From: JAJZSS01 sp964463505
Lineage (GTDB): Bacteria > Chloroflexota > Anaerolineae > Anaerolineales > UBA4823
DNA: 64,000 nucleotides
Reading direction: 5' to 3'
Assembly (NCBI GenBank): GCA_964463505.1
Contig: CAYXDC010000002.1
Span: forward strand, 61,962-125,961
Shown here: piece after piece, positions 25,881 to 34,178 of the stretch
How the letters are laid out: every line of letters starts with the position of its first letter
Position numbering within the stretch: the stretch's first letter is position 1
The notes under the pieces: generated by a model
What the model saw: the letters and a program-made list of their open reading frames with translations, nothing else
Told to the model about the DNA's origin: nothing
Database searches by the model: none
Position numbers and translations under genes: made by a program

Positions 25881-27560
25881 CTATATCCAGTTGGGTTCCT
25901 CGTAAGTACCATAAACACTCTTCATTACGGCTATGATCTCACCCAGGGTGGCGTATGCGCCCACCGCGTCTAACAGGTGTGGCATGGTGTTTTCCGTCCC
26001 CTGGCAGGCGATGCGCAGCCTATCCAACGCCTGGCCCACATGACCGGCATCACGTTGCTGGCGAAGATCTTCCAAGCGCCCGATCTGGCGACGGTATCCA
26101 TCGGGGTCCATTTCCAGAATGGGAATTCGCACCGGGCTGCGATCCTGGTAAGCATTGACGCCCACGATCCGGCGTGTATTCTCATCAATCTCTTTCTGGT
26201 AGCGGTATGCGGCGTCGGCAATCTCGGTTTGGAAGAAGCCCTTGTCAATGGCGGGCAGCATCCCACCCAGGGCTTCGATACGCCGGAAGTAATCATATGC
26301 CTGGGCTTCAATACGATTGGTCTGGCTTTCGATGAAAAAGGAGCCGCCCAGCGGATCGACGGTATTGGTCACCCCGGATTCTTCAGCGATAACCTGCTGT
26401 GTGCGTAAAGCAACCGTCACAGCATGTTCAGAAGGCAATGCCAGGGCTTCATCCATGCTGTTGGTGTGCAGGGACTGTGTACCGCCCAGGACCGCTGCCA
26501 GAGCCTGGATGGCCACACGCACGATATTGATCTCAGGTTGTTGGGCCGTCAGGCTTACTCCAGCAGTCTGAGTATGGAAGCGCATCAACCAGGAGCGTGG
26601 ATTGCGCGCTTTGAAAGTCTCACGCATTTCATGAGCCCAGATACGCCGGGCGGCTCGATATTTAGCGATTTCTTCGAAGAAATCGTTATGGGCATTGAAG
26701 AAAAAGGACAGGCGCGGGGCAAAGTCATCTACATCCAGTCCACGGGCAATACACCAGCGCACATATTCCAGCCCGTCTGCCAGGGTGAAAGCCAATTCCT
26801 GGGCTGCGGTGGAGCCAGCTTCGCGGATATGGTAGCCTGAAATGCTCACCGGATTCCACTGTGGAACTTGCTGGGCACCGAATTCGATGGTATCCACCAC
26901 CAGGCGCATGGAAGGCTCGGGGGGGAAGATGTATTCTTTTTGGGCAATGTATTCTTTGAGAATATCATTCTGAGTTGTACCGCGCAGCTGGCTGGGGTGC
27001 ACCCCTTGCTTTTCGGCGGTGGCAATATACATGGCCCAGATAATTGCTGCAGGGGAATTGATCGTCATGCTGGTCGATACTTTGTCCAGCGGAATGTCTG
27101 CCAGCAGGATTTCCATATCACGCAAGGAGCTAACCGCTACGCCGCATTTACCAAATTCGCCCAGCGCTTCGGGAGAGTCTGTATCGTAGCCCATCAGGGT
27201 GGGCAGGTCAAAAGCGATCGAAAGCCCGGTCTGGCCCTGCTCGAGCAGGTATTTGAAGCGAGCGTTGGTTTCCTCGGCTGTCCCAAAGCCAGCGAACATC
27301 CGCATGGTCCACAGCCGACTGCGGTGTAAGGTGGGGTGAATGCCACGCGTGAAAGGGTATTCGCCTGGCAAGCCCAGATCTTTTGAGTAATCCAGATCGG
27401 CTACATCCAGGGGTGTGTACAGGCGATCTACGGTTTCGGATGATGTAGTGATGAACTCGGCCAGGCGCTCAGGTAGTCTGGAAAGGCTTTGCGGGAGAGT
27501 AGTCTCTTCCCATTGCTCGAGTTCCTGGCGCAATTCGGCAAGCTTCTTATGGTCGTACAT
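25881..27560 (-). CDS. Acyl-CoA mutase large subunit, isobutyryl-CoA mutase-like signature
   Basis: The protein has 559 residues and is the TIM-barrel catalytic subunit of an adenosylcobalamin-dependent mutase, without the B12 domain (which is encoded at 10444). Family blocks include WTMRMFAGFGTAEETN, IAFDLPTLMGYDTDSP, TQNDILKEYIAQKEYIFPP and SISGYHIREAGS. In numbering that coincides with methylmalonyl-CoA mutase, residue 89 is Phe (Tyr in MCM) and 207 is Gln (Arg in MCM); Phe/Gln is the pair reported for isobutyryl-CoA mutase. It would thus interconvert isobutyryl- and butyryl-CoA, although automatic annotation will say MCM. The ATG at 27560 follows GGAGG. TATAAT on the minus strand at 27713-27708 is a likely -10. 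Confidence 0.9.
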   Translation of the reverse strand: MYDHKKLAELRQELEQWEETTLPQSLSRLPERLAEFITTSSETVDRLYTPLDVADLDYSKDLGLPGEYPFTRGIHPTLHRSRLWTMRMFAGFGTAEETNARFKYLLEQGQTGLSIAFDLPTLMGYDTDSPEALGEFGKCGVAVSSLRDMEILLADIPLDKVSTSMTINSPAAIIWAMYIATAEKQGVHPSQLRGTTQNDILKEYIAQKEYIFPPEPSMRLVVDTIEFGAQQVPQWNPVSISGYHIREAGSTAAQELAFTLADGLEYVRWCIARGLDVDDFAPRLSFFFNAHNDFFEEIAKYRAARRIWAHEMRETFKARNPRSWLMRFHTQTAGVSLTAQQPEINIVRVAIQALAAVLGGTQSLHTNSMDEALALPSEHAVTVALRTQQVIAEESGVTNTVDPLGGSFFIESQTNRIEAQAYDYFRRIEALGGMLPAIDKGFFQTEIADAAYRYQKEIDENTRRIVGVNAYQDRSPVRIPILEMDPDGYRRQIGRLEDLRQQRDAGHVGQALDRLRIACQGTENTMPHLLDAVGAYATLGEIIAVMKSVYGTYEEPNWI

Positions 27561-27753
27561 ATTTACCTCCACTGGCGCGACCCAAGGCGTACGGGGAAGG
27601 ATTTGGTGCAGCTATCTGCTGTCCGTCAGGAGAACCGGTCCTCACTACCGCCTGAGCAATCAGAAAACAAAGCAAACTGCAAGCCAAATTGAATTTCCTG
27701 CCGCAAAATTATAGCACGTTCGCCCAAATTCATCTCAAAAGGCCTTAGATGTA

Positions 27754-27939
27754 TAGGGTAATCGCATTTCAAACCGAGAGCACCTTAAGCAAGTACTCTT
27801 CGTCCCAACCAGCTTGTAGGCGCTTAGCCTGGATGCCCACTTTCGCTGACTTTTCTTGCTTCAGCATGTTGAGCACCATATGGCGCAATATTGCGAAGTT
27901 AGCCGGTGCGTGATCTTTACGAACACGGCTGACATCTTC
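27754..27939 (-). pseudogene. C-terminal remnant of an ISAs1-family transposase
   Basis: The minus strand from 27939 to a stop at 27769 encodes 56 residues, beginning EDVSRVRKDHAPANFAILRH and containing NMLKQEKSAKVGIQAKRLQ, which matches the C-terminus of ISAs1 (DDE, H-repeat-associated) transposases. Nothing of the catalytic core is present. Just beyond the stop, TAGGGTAATCGCAT at 27754-27767 resembles the terminal inverted repeat of that family; the other end is not seen. The element is dead and 5'-truncated, lying between the mutase and wecC genes. Confidence 0.72.
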
Positions 27940-28137
27940 CCGCCTATGGCTTTTTATTAAACTAGATAAAACTTACACACCTGGTTGGAGGATCGTCCCC
28001 GATTAATCTTGGGCTACGTAACTCCTGTGATTATTAAAGCAATCCTATCCGAGCACGTGTGAATGTGGTTTAATCCATGAGGCGGGTAAAGGCTGGCTGC
28101 CTATACCTGCACCGAAAATAAACAAAGGAGTTCCATT
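27940..28137. other. Intergenic region upstream of the polysaccharide operon
   Basis: Between the transposase remnant and the wecC GTG start there is no supported gene. The only clear signal is AAAGGAG just before the GTG at 28138. No convincing promoter pair or hairpin was found; the operon promoter probably lies here. Confidence 0.4.
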
Positions 28138-29436
28138 GTGAATTTTGAAAAAATCTGCGTGCTCGGGCTGGGCTATATCGGCCTGCCGACAGCCAGCACA
28201 TTCGCCACGCAAGGATTAAAAGTCATCGGAGTGGATGTTAACCCACAGGTTGTGGAAACCCTGCGCACGGGTGGGCTGCACATCCATGAGCCTGGCTTGC
28301 GCACCCTGGTGCAGGCCGCATTGGGCTCGGGCAACCTGACCATCAACCAGCAGCCTGAAGCTGCGGACGCCTTTATTATCGCTGTGCCAACCCCTTTTTA
28401 CGCCGATAAAAAAGCAGATATGCGCCATGTGGTCGCAGCCGCCGAATCGATTGTGCACTTCCTGCGCCCTGGCAACCTGGTAGTGCTTGAATCGACCTCG
28501 CCGCCGCGCACCACCATTGACCTGCTGGCGCCCATCCTGGAGCGCAGCGGCTTAAAGGCCGGCGACGGGCGCTCTGATCAAGGCTTCTTACTGGCTTACT
28601 CACCTGAACGGGTGCTGCCCGGGCAAATCCTGCGTGAATTGATCGAAAATGCGCGCGTGATCGGTGGAATCGACCGCGCTTCTGCTGAAGCCGGGCGCGA
28701 TCTGTATGGCCTGTTTGTGCGCGGTGAGATCATCCTCACCAACGCCACCACCGCCGAGATGGTCAAATTGATGGAAAACACCTACCGCGATGTCAATATT
28801 GCCATCGCCAACGAGTTTTCTCTTCTGGCGGCTCGCTTTGGCATTGATGTGTGGGAAGCCATCACAATCGCCAACCGCCACCCGCGCGTGAAGATTTTAA
28901 AACCCGGGCCGGGGGTAGGCGGGCACTGCATCGGCGTTGATCCCTGGTTCCTCGTTGAAGCTGCCCCGGACCTGACCCCCTTGATTCGCACGGCGCGCCA
29001 GGTGAACGATCGCCAACCCCAGGCGGTGGTGAATTTGATCCGCCAGCAGCTTGGCAACCTGAAGGGGCACCGGATCGCCATCCTCGGTCTCGCCTATAAG
29101 CCGGACGTGGATGATCTGCGCGAGAGTCCCGCAGTAGAAGTTACCCGTGCATTGGTCCACGCCGGCGCGCAGGTGCGGGCATATGAGCCTTATAAGCTGG
29201 ATGCCCAGATCCCCGGAGTGCCCAGCGTGAGCACGTTGGATGAAGCCCTGGCAGGCGCTGAGCTGGTTGCACTGCTGGTGGCGCATACACCTTTGCGCGA
29301 GCTCCAACCGGATGAGTTGCTCAAACGCACCCCTGCCCGGCAGCTTGTGGATGCGGTGAATGGCTGGGCAAACAAAAACTGGGAAGCTGCCGGGTTCCAC
29401 CTGGCGCGTTTGGGCGTAGGGGGAGGTGCACAATGA
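28138..29436 (+). CDS. wecC: UDP-N-acetyl-D-mannosamine dehydrogenase (nucleotide sugar dehydrogenase)
   Basis: The protein has 432 residues and oxidises UDP-ManNAc to UDP-ManNAcA with two NAD+. The NAD-binding loop is VLGLGYIGLPTA at the N-terminus, the catalytic Cys lies in GPGVGGHCIGVDPWFLV, and the C-terminal UDP-binding domain has LGLAYKPDVDDLRESPA. WecC is preferred over other UDP-sugar dehydrogenases because the next gene is the matching 2-epimerase WecB. The start is GTG with AAAGGAG 8 bases upstream. It is the first of seven overlapping or closely spaced genes in an envelope polysaccharide operon. Confidence 0.9.
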   Translation: MNFEKICVLGLGYIGLPTASTFATQGLKVIGVDVNPQVVETLRTGGLHIHEPGLRTLVQAALGSGNLTINQQPEAADAFIIAVPTPFYADKKADMRHVVAAAESIVHFLRPGNLVVLESTSPPRTTIDLLAPILERSGLKAGDGRSDQGFLLAYSPERVLPGQILRELIENARVIGGIDRASAEAGRDLYGLFVRGEIILTNATTAEMVKLMENTYRDVNIAIANEFSLLAARFGIDVWEAITIANRHPRVKILKPGPGVGGHCIGVDPWFLVEAAPDLTPLIRTARQVNDRQPQAVVNLIRQQLGNLKGHRIAILGLAYKPDVDDLRESPAVEVTRALVHAGAQVRAYEPYKLDAQIPGVPSVSTLDEALAGAELVALLVAHTPLRELQPDELLKRTPARQLVDAVNGWANKNWEAAGFHLARLGVGGGAQ

Positions 29437-30605
29437 AAGCCATGCGCGTGCTCTCCATTTTTGGTACCCGCCCCGAGGCGATCAAGATGGCGCCTGTCGT
29501 GCGTGCTTTGGAGCAAACACCAGGGATTGAATCTTTGGTGTGCGTGACCGCCCAACACCGTGAGATGCTGGACCAGGTGCTCAATCTATTTCGTATCGTC
29601 CCCGATTATGACCTGGACCTGATGCAACCGAACCAGAGTCTGGCGGAATTAACCGCCGCCGTCTTTCTGGGCCTGGACCCAATTCTGGCTGAAACCCAAC
29701 CGCATTGGGTGCTGGTGCAGGGCGATACAACCACTGTGATGGCTGCCGCGCTAACTGCCTATTACCGGCGTATCCGCGTGGGGCATGTGGAAGCCGGCTT
29801 GCGCACCGGCGATAAATGGCAGCCTTTCCCGGAGGAGATCAACCGCCGGGTGGCTGGTGTAACCGCGGATTTGCATTTTGCGCCCACACAGAAATCCCGC
29901 CAGAATCTGTTGCGCGAAGGTGTGCCAGATGGAAATATCAGCGTGACAGGCAATCCCGTCATCGATGCCCTGCAGGCCGTGGCGCGCCTGCCCGTCACCC
30001 CGGGCTTCCTGGATCATCTGGCAAGCCTGGGCATCCCTGAGCCATTCCGCTCGCCCGCCAGCCCCGCGGGTCAGCGATCTGGCCCGCGCCTTATCCTGAT
30101 AACAGCTCATCGCAGGGAGAATTTTGGCGCGCCTCTCGAAAGTATCTGCGCCGCCTTGCGCAGCCTGGCAGAGACTTATGGCCCCGAGCTTCACCTGATT
30201 TACCCGGTGCATCTCAATCCCAATGTTCAGGAACCAGTGCAGCGCTTGCTGGGTGGTCTGCCGAATATCACCCTGCTACCGCCGTTGGATTACCTGCCCA
30301 TGGTGCACCTGATTAAACAATCTACTTTGTTGTTAACTGATTCGGGCGGCTTACAAGAGGAAGCGCCTGGTCTGGGTGTGCCTGTCCTGGTGCTACGCGA
30401 AGTCACCGAGCGTCCGGAAGGGATTGAGGCAGGTACTGTGCGCCTGGTAGGCACCGAGACCGGTGCGATCGTCCAGGCAGCGCGGCGCTTGCTGGATGAT
30501 ACCGAAGCGCACCGCGCCATGGCCCAGGCGGTGAATCCATACGGAGATGGACGCGCAGCCTCGCGTATTATCTGGTCGCTATTGGATCATTCTAAGGATA
30601 TCTGA
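29433..30605 (+). CDS. wecB: UDP-N-acetylglucosamine 2-epimerase (non-hydrolysing)
   Basis: The protein has 390 residues and interconverts UDP-GlcNAc and UDP-ManNAc in the cytoplasm, feeding the dehydrogenase encoded just upstream. Typical blocks are FGTRPEAIKMAPV at the N-terminus, VQGDTTTVMAAAL, HVEAGLRTGD, NPVIDAL, and the C-terminal TDSGGLQEEAPGLGVPVLVLRE. Its ATG overlaps the wecC stop (ATGA), so the two are coupled. An unusual short Pro/Ala/Gly-rich insertion (about residues 205-214) occurs before the LILITAHRREN motif. Confidence 0.93.
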   Translation: MKAMRVLSIFGTRPEAIKMAPVVRALEQTPGIESLVCVTAQHREMLDQVLNLFRIVPDYDLDLMQPNQSLAELTAAVFLGLDPILAETQPHWVLVQGDTTTVMAAALTAYYRRIRVGHVEAGLRTGDKWQPFPEEINRRVAGVTADLHFAPTQKSRQNLLREGVPDGNISVTGNPVIDALQAVARLPVTPGFLDHLASLGIPEPFRSPASPAGQRSGPRLILITAHRRENFGAPLESICAALRSLAETYGPELHLIYPVHLNPNVQEPVQRLLGGLPNITLLPPLDYLPMVHLIKQSTLLLTDSGGLQEEAPGLGVPVLVLREVTERPEGIEAGTVRLVGTETGAIVQAARRLLDDTEAHRAMAQAVNPYGDGRAASRIIWSLLDHSKDI

Positions 30606-30612
30606 TCGCCCC

Positions 30613-31083
30613 ATGGATGTTTACACCTGGCTGGTATATGCCCGCCGCAAACCCGTGATCGGGCGTCTGGCGTATTACACTCTCAAGCTGTTAGGGGTGG
30701 AAATCCCGCGAGGCGTGCCTGTCGGGAAGGATTTCACCCTGGAGCATGGTGGTTTTGGGGTGGTGATCCATTCGCGCGCCGTTATTGGGGAGAGGGTAAA
30801 GGTGTACCCGGGTGTGACCGTTGGTCGGGCGGACATCTACCTGCCTATGGGACAATCTGCCTTTGAGGGTGTGGCGATCGAAGATGATGTGATCCTTTCG
30901 CCAGGGGCACGCGTGCTGGGCAAGCAAGGGGTATTGCGGGTGGGCGCTGGTACGGTGGTAGGCGCCAACGCGGTGCTGTTGGAATCTACCGGCGAGTGGG
31001 AGATCTGGGCTGGCCTGCCCGCTCGCCGTGTGGGCCAACGCCCGCGTCCAGCGGTCTCACCTGATGGGGGCAGCCACGTGTGA
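30613..31083 (+). CDS. Serine acetyltransferase-like hexapeptide acyltransferase
   Basis: The protein has 156 residues. It has the left-handed parallel beta-helix layout, with hexapeptide-type turns (VIHSRAVIGERVKVYPGVTVG, split here by function, then VIEDDV-like AIEDDVILSPGARVLG and VGAGTVVGANAVLL). The closest general type is the CysE/serine acetyltransferase-like group used in polysaccharide clusters to O- or N-acetylate sugars. The ATG at 30613 lies 7 bases after wecB; the longer frame upstream is inside wecB. It overlaps the next gene's GTG start. The acceptor is unknown. Confidence 0.8.
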   Translation: MDVYTWLVYARRKPVIGRLAYYTLKLLGVEIPRGVPVGKDFTLEHGGFGVVIHSRAVIGERVKVYPGVTVGRADIYLPMGQSAFEGVAIEDDVILSPGARVLGKQGVLRVGAGTVVGANAVLLESTGEWEIWAGLPARRVGQRPRPAVSPDGGSHV

Positions 31084-32141
31084 GCAACCAGCCTGTGCGC
31101 ATTTGCCTTACGCCGCGCTTGCAGGGCGTGGGCGGCATGGTCTCATTTCAGGCGCGTTTTGCAGCCGCTTTGGCTGAACGCGGCATCGAAGTCACCTACG
31201 ATCCAGCAGATCAGCCCTGTGCTGCTGTTTTGGTGATTGGCGGGACACGCCACCTGGGAAACCTTATCTCGGCGTGCCGGCGCGGGGTGCGCATCGTCCA
31301 GCGCCTGGATGGGATGAACTGGATGCATCGCCAGCGACGTACTGGACTGCGCCATTTTCTGCGTGCAGAATACGGAAATTGGCTGCTGAATTTGATTCGC
31401 ACTCGCCTGGCCCAGCATATCGTTTATCAAAGCAGCTTCTCTCAAACCTGGTGGCAGCAGGTTTACGGCCCAGCCCCGGCCACGACCAGTGTGGTTTACA
31501 ATGGGGTAGACCTGGCTGCTTACACAGCGGATGGTCCAGACGTGCGTCCGCAAGATCGCTGGCGCGTATTAATGGTCGAAGGCAGCCTGATGGGCGGCTA
31601 TGAACAGGGCCTGGAAAGCGGCATACAGCTGGCGGTAGGCCTGGCGAACACGGAGGCAGCCGCTTCAGGCAGGCCAGTAGAGTTAATGGTCGCTGGCAGG
31701 GTTTCACCCGAAGTGAAGGCAACCGCGCAGGCGCGAGCGGCGAAGATAGCCCGGGAGCGTCCGGTTTCCATCCACTGGGCCGGGCTGGTGGCGCGCGAAC
31801 ACATTCCGGAATTGGATCGATCAGCCCATCTGTTGTTCTCCAGCGATGTCAATGCTGCCTGCCCAAATTCGGTGATCGAAGCGCTGGCGTGTGGCTGCCC
31901 GGTGGTGGCCTATGCTACAGGCGCGCTGCCTGAGCTGGTCACCGGGGAGAGTGGTCGCCTGGCTGCCTATGGCGGCGACCCCTGGAAATTAGAACCACCA
32001 GATTTTGCTGGACTGGTACAGGCGGCCCAGCCGGTCCTTCACCAGCAAGAACAATTCCGGCTTGCGGCTCGCAAGCGTGCTGTTGAACTGTTCTCTCTGG
32101 ATACGATGGTGGAAGGTTACCTGGCTGCACTGCTGGGTTAA
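31080..32141 (+). CDS. GT4-family glycosyltransferase
   Basis: The protein has 353 residues and a GT-B fold. The N-terminal domain begins RICLTPRLQGVGGMVSFQ, and the C-terminal donor domain has SSDVNAACPNSVIEALACG (the EX7E-like Glu region) and CPVVAYATGALPELV, typical of GT4 retaining transferases. It is cytoplasmic or membrane-associated and presumably adds a sugar to the lipid-linked repeat unit built with ManNAcA from the upstream genes. The GTG start overlaps the preceding TGA (GTGA). Donor and acceptor are unknown. Confidence 0.85.
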   Translation: MSNQPVRICLTPRLQGVGGMVSFQARFAAALAERGIEVTYDPADQPCAAVLVIGGTRHLGNLISACRRGVRIVQRLDGMNWMHRQRRTGLRHFLRAEYGNWLLNLIRTRLAQHIVYQSSFSQTWWQQVYGPAPATTSVVYNGVDLAAYTADGPDVRPQDRWRVLMVEGSLMGGYEQGLESGIQLAVGLANTEAAASGRPVELMVAGRVSPEVKATAQARAAKIARERPVSIHWAGLVAREHIPELDRSAHLLFSSDVNAACPNSVIEALACGCPVVAYATGALPELVTGESGRLAAYGGDPWKLEPPDFAGLVQAAQPVLHQQEQFRLAARKRAVELFSLDTMVEGYLAALLG

Positions 32142-32163
32142 TGGGTCTGGTGGTATTAGTATT

Positions 32164-33021
32164 ATGGGAATGAGCCATTTCTTCTTGAAAATTGCGGCTG
32201 AGGCTGCCCGGAGCTTGCCCGAAAGCTGGATCCAGGCGATTTACCGCAACCCACGCCTGGCGCGGCTGATCCGCAGCCGGTTGAACCGCGCCGCCCCACA
32301 CGGTCTGGTACAGGTGCAGGTTGCAGCTGGTGGACTGGAAGGCGTCACCCTCGAGCTGGATTTACAAACCGAGAAGGATTATTGGCTGGGAATCTACGAA
32401 CCAAATCTACAACGGGTGATCAAGGATTGGGTTAAGCCGGGTTGGGTGGTCTATGATGTAGGCGCCAATATTGGTTATATCAGCCTGCTCCTGGCGCAAG
32501 CAGTGCAGGATTCAGGAACAATCTATGCCTTTGAAGCTTTGCCGGATAATTTCACCCGCCTGCAGAAAAACATCCGCTTGAATGCATTGGAAGATCGGAT
32601 CAAAGCGGTACATGCAGCAGTGATCGATGCCAGCAAGCCGGTCACTTTTATGGTGGGACCCTCCAGTGGGATGGGTAAAGTGGTTGGATCGGCTGGTCGT
32701 CAGGAAGTGGTTTATGCTCAATCGTTGACAGTGCCTGGCATTTCACTCGACGAATATGTATACGAGGCTGGCCACCCAGCTCCTCAGGCGGTAAAGATGG
32801 ATATTGAGGGCGGCGAGGTGCTGGCGCTGCCGGGCATGCGCCGCATCCTGCAGGAGGCCCACCCGTTGATGCTCCTGGAATTGCATGGGCCGGAATCCTC
32901 ACATGTGGCTGCTCAGATCTTAGGCGATACAGGTTATCGCCTTTATAACATGGCTCCCGGATATCCTGAGGTTTCAGCCGGGGAAGGGTTAGACTGGAAA
33001 GCCTATCTCATCGCCCGATGA
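32164..33021 (+). CDS. FkbM family methyltransferase
   Basis: The protein has 285 residues from the ATG at 32164, 22 bases after the previous gene; the open frame extends upstream only inside that gene. The SAM-binding motif I reads VVYDVGANIGYISLLLA, followed by the acidic YAFEALP, and the FkbM signature VKMDIEGGEVLALPGM. FkbM proteins methylate hydroxyls, often on sugars in polysaccharide or glycolipid clusters, which fits the neighbours. No membrane segment is seen. Confidence 0.86.
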   Translation: MGMSHFFLKIAAEAARSLPESWIQAIYRNPRLARLIRSRLNRAAPHGLVQVQVAAGGLEGVTLELDLQTEKDYWLGIYEPNLQRVIKDWVKPGWVVYDVGANIGYISLLLAQAVQDSGTIYAFEALPDNFTRLQKNIRLNALEDRIKAVHAAVIDASKPVTFMVGPSSGMGKVVGSAGRQEVVYAQSLTVPGISLDEYVYEAGHPAPQAVKMDIEGGEVLALPGMRRILQEAHPLMLLELHGPESSHVAAQILGDTGYRLYNMAPGYPEVSAGEGLDWKAYLIAR

Positions 33022-34178
33022 ACGACGCCCTGCTCACTTTTTCAGGCCGCATGGCCATCCAGCAACGTGTACTGCCGGTTTACCGCGCCCCATTTATGGA
33101 TACCCTGGCAGCCAACTGTACAGGTGGATTGAGCGTTTTTGCCGGTGATCCGCTGCCTGATGAAGGTATTACTGTAGCCACCGAGCTGGAGGTCGCGCAA
33201 CGTGTTCAGGCTCGCAATCGCCATTTTTCTAATCCGGGTTCGGTGCTTTACCAATGCTACCAGGATGGCATGCTTGAATGGCTGGAAAGCTGGCAGCCGG
33301 ATATCTTGATCGTAGAATCCAATCCGCGCTATCCCAATACACGCCTGGGGATTGATTGGATGCACGCCCGCAACCGCCCGGTATTAGGTTGGGGGTTAGG
33401 CGCGCCGCCTTTAGGCGGACCTCTGGCAGCCTGGCGGCGGGTGTTACGCCAGCGTCTACTGCGCAGCCTGGATGGCGTGATCGCTTACAGCCAGCGCGGC
33501 GCTCAAGAATACCAGCAGGCAGGACTGTCGGCGGAACGGATCTTCGTTGCCCCCAATGCCGCTGCACAGCGCCCCACCCATCCACCACCGGACCGCCCGC
33601 CGAAATACAGCCCACGCCCGGTCGTGCTCTATGTGGGCCGGCTGCAGGCTCGCAAGCGCCTGGATTTGTTGATCCTGGCCTGCGCCAGGCTGTCGGAGCC
33701 CTTGCAACCATATCTCATGATAGTCGGGGACGGGCCAGTGCGCCAATCATTAGAAGAACTGGCGGGCCGGATTTACCCTGCTACTGAGTTCACTGGCGCC
33801 CGCTTTGGTGCGGCGCTGGAAGCCAGTTTCCAGCAGGCCGATATATTTGTCTTGCCGGGTACGGGCGGATTAGCGGTGCAGCAAGCTATGGCCTGGGGCC
33901 TGCCCGTGATCGTGGCTGAAGGGGATGGCACTCAGGACGATCTGGTGCGCCCTGAAAATGGTTGGCGTGTCACTCCGGGCGACCTGGATGACTTATTCAG
34001 GGTGCTGCAAAATGCTTTGGGCGATCCGGCAGCGCTGAGGCAGATGGGGCGGGCTTCCTATCGGATTGTCGATCAGGAGGCAAATCTGGAAGCTATGGCT
34101 CAGGTTTTCATTGGCGCAGCTCGCCAACTGACTAACCTGACCCAGGATGAAGCGACTGCACAGAGAGGTAAGACATGA
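33018..34178 (+). CDS. GT4-family glycosyltransferase
   Basis: The protein has 386 residues and overlaps the upstream stop codon by ATGA. The donor-binding half is clear: VVLYVGRLQARKRLDLLI, YLMIVGDGPVRQSLEELA, and the loop ADIFVLPGTGGLAVQQAMAWG, where the Gly-Gly-Leu stretch replaces the usual acidic E-F-G pattern, a modest departure. Its role would be another sugar addition in the same envelope polysaccharide pathway. The acceptor is unknown. Confidence 0.85.
   Translation: MNDALLTFSGRMAIQQRVLPVYRAPFMDTLAANCTGGLSVFAGDPLPDEGITVATELEVAQRVQARNRHFSNPGSVLYQCYQDGMLEWLESWQPDILIVESNPRYPNTRLGIDWMHARNRPVLGWGLGAPPLGGPLAAWRRVLRQRLLRSLDGVIAYSQRGAQEYQQAGLSAERIFVAPNAAAQRPTHPPPDRPPKYSPRPVVLYVGRLQARKRLDLLILACARLSEPLQPYLMIVGDGPVRQSLEELAGRIYPATEFTGARFGAALEASFQQADIFVLPGTGGLAVQQAMAWGLPVIVAEGDGTQDDLVRPENGWRVTPGDLDDLFRVLQNALGDPAALRQMGRASYRIVDQEANLEAMAQVFIGAARQLTNLTQDEATAQRGKT

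Noticed and set aside
27561..27720. Cobalamin riboswitch upstream of the mutase large subunit
   Set aside because: The B12-box sequence and the expected stem layout were not found in the 160 bases before the gene.
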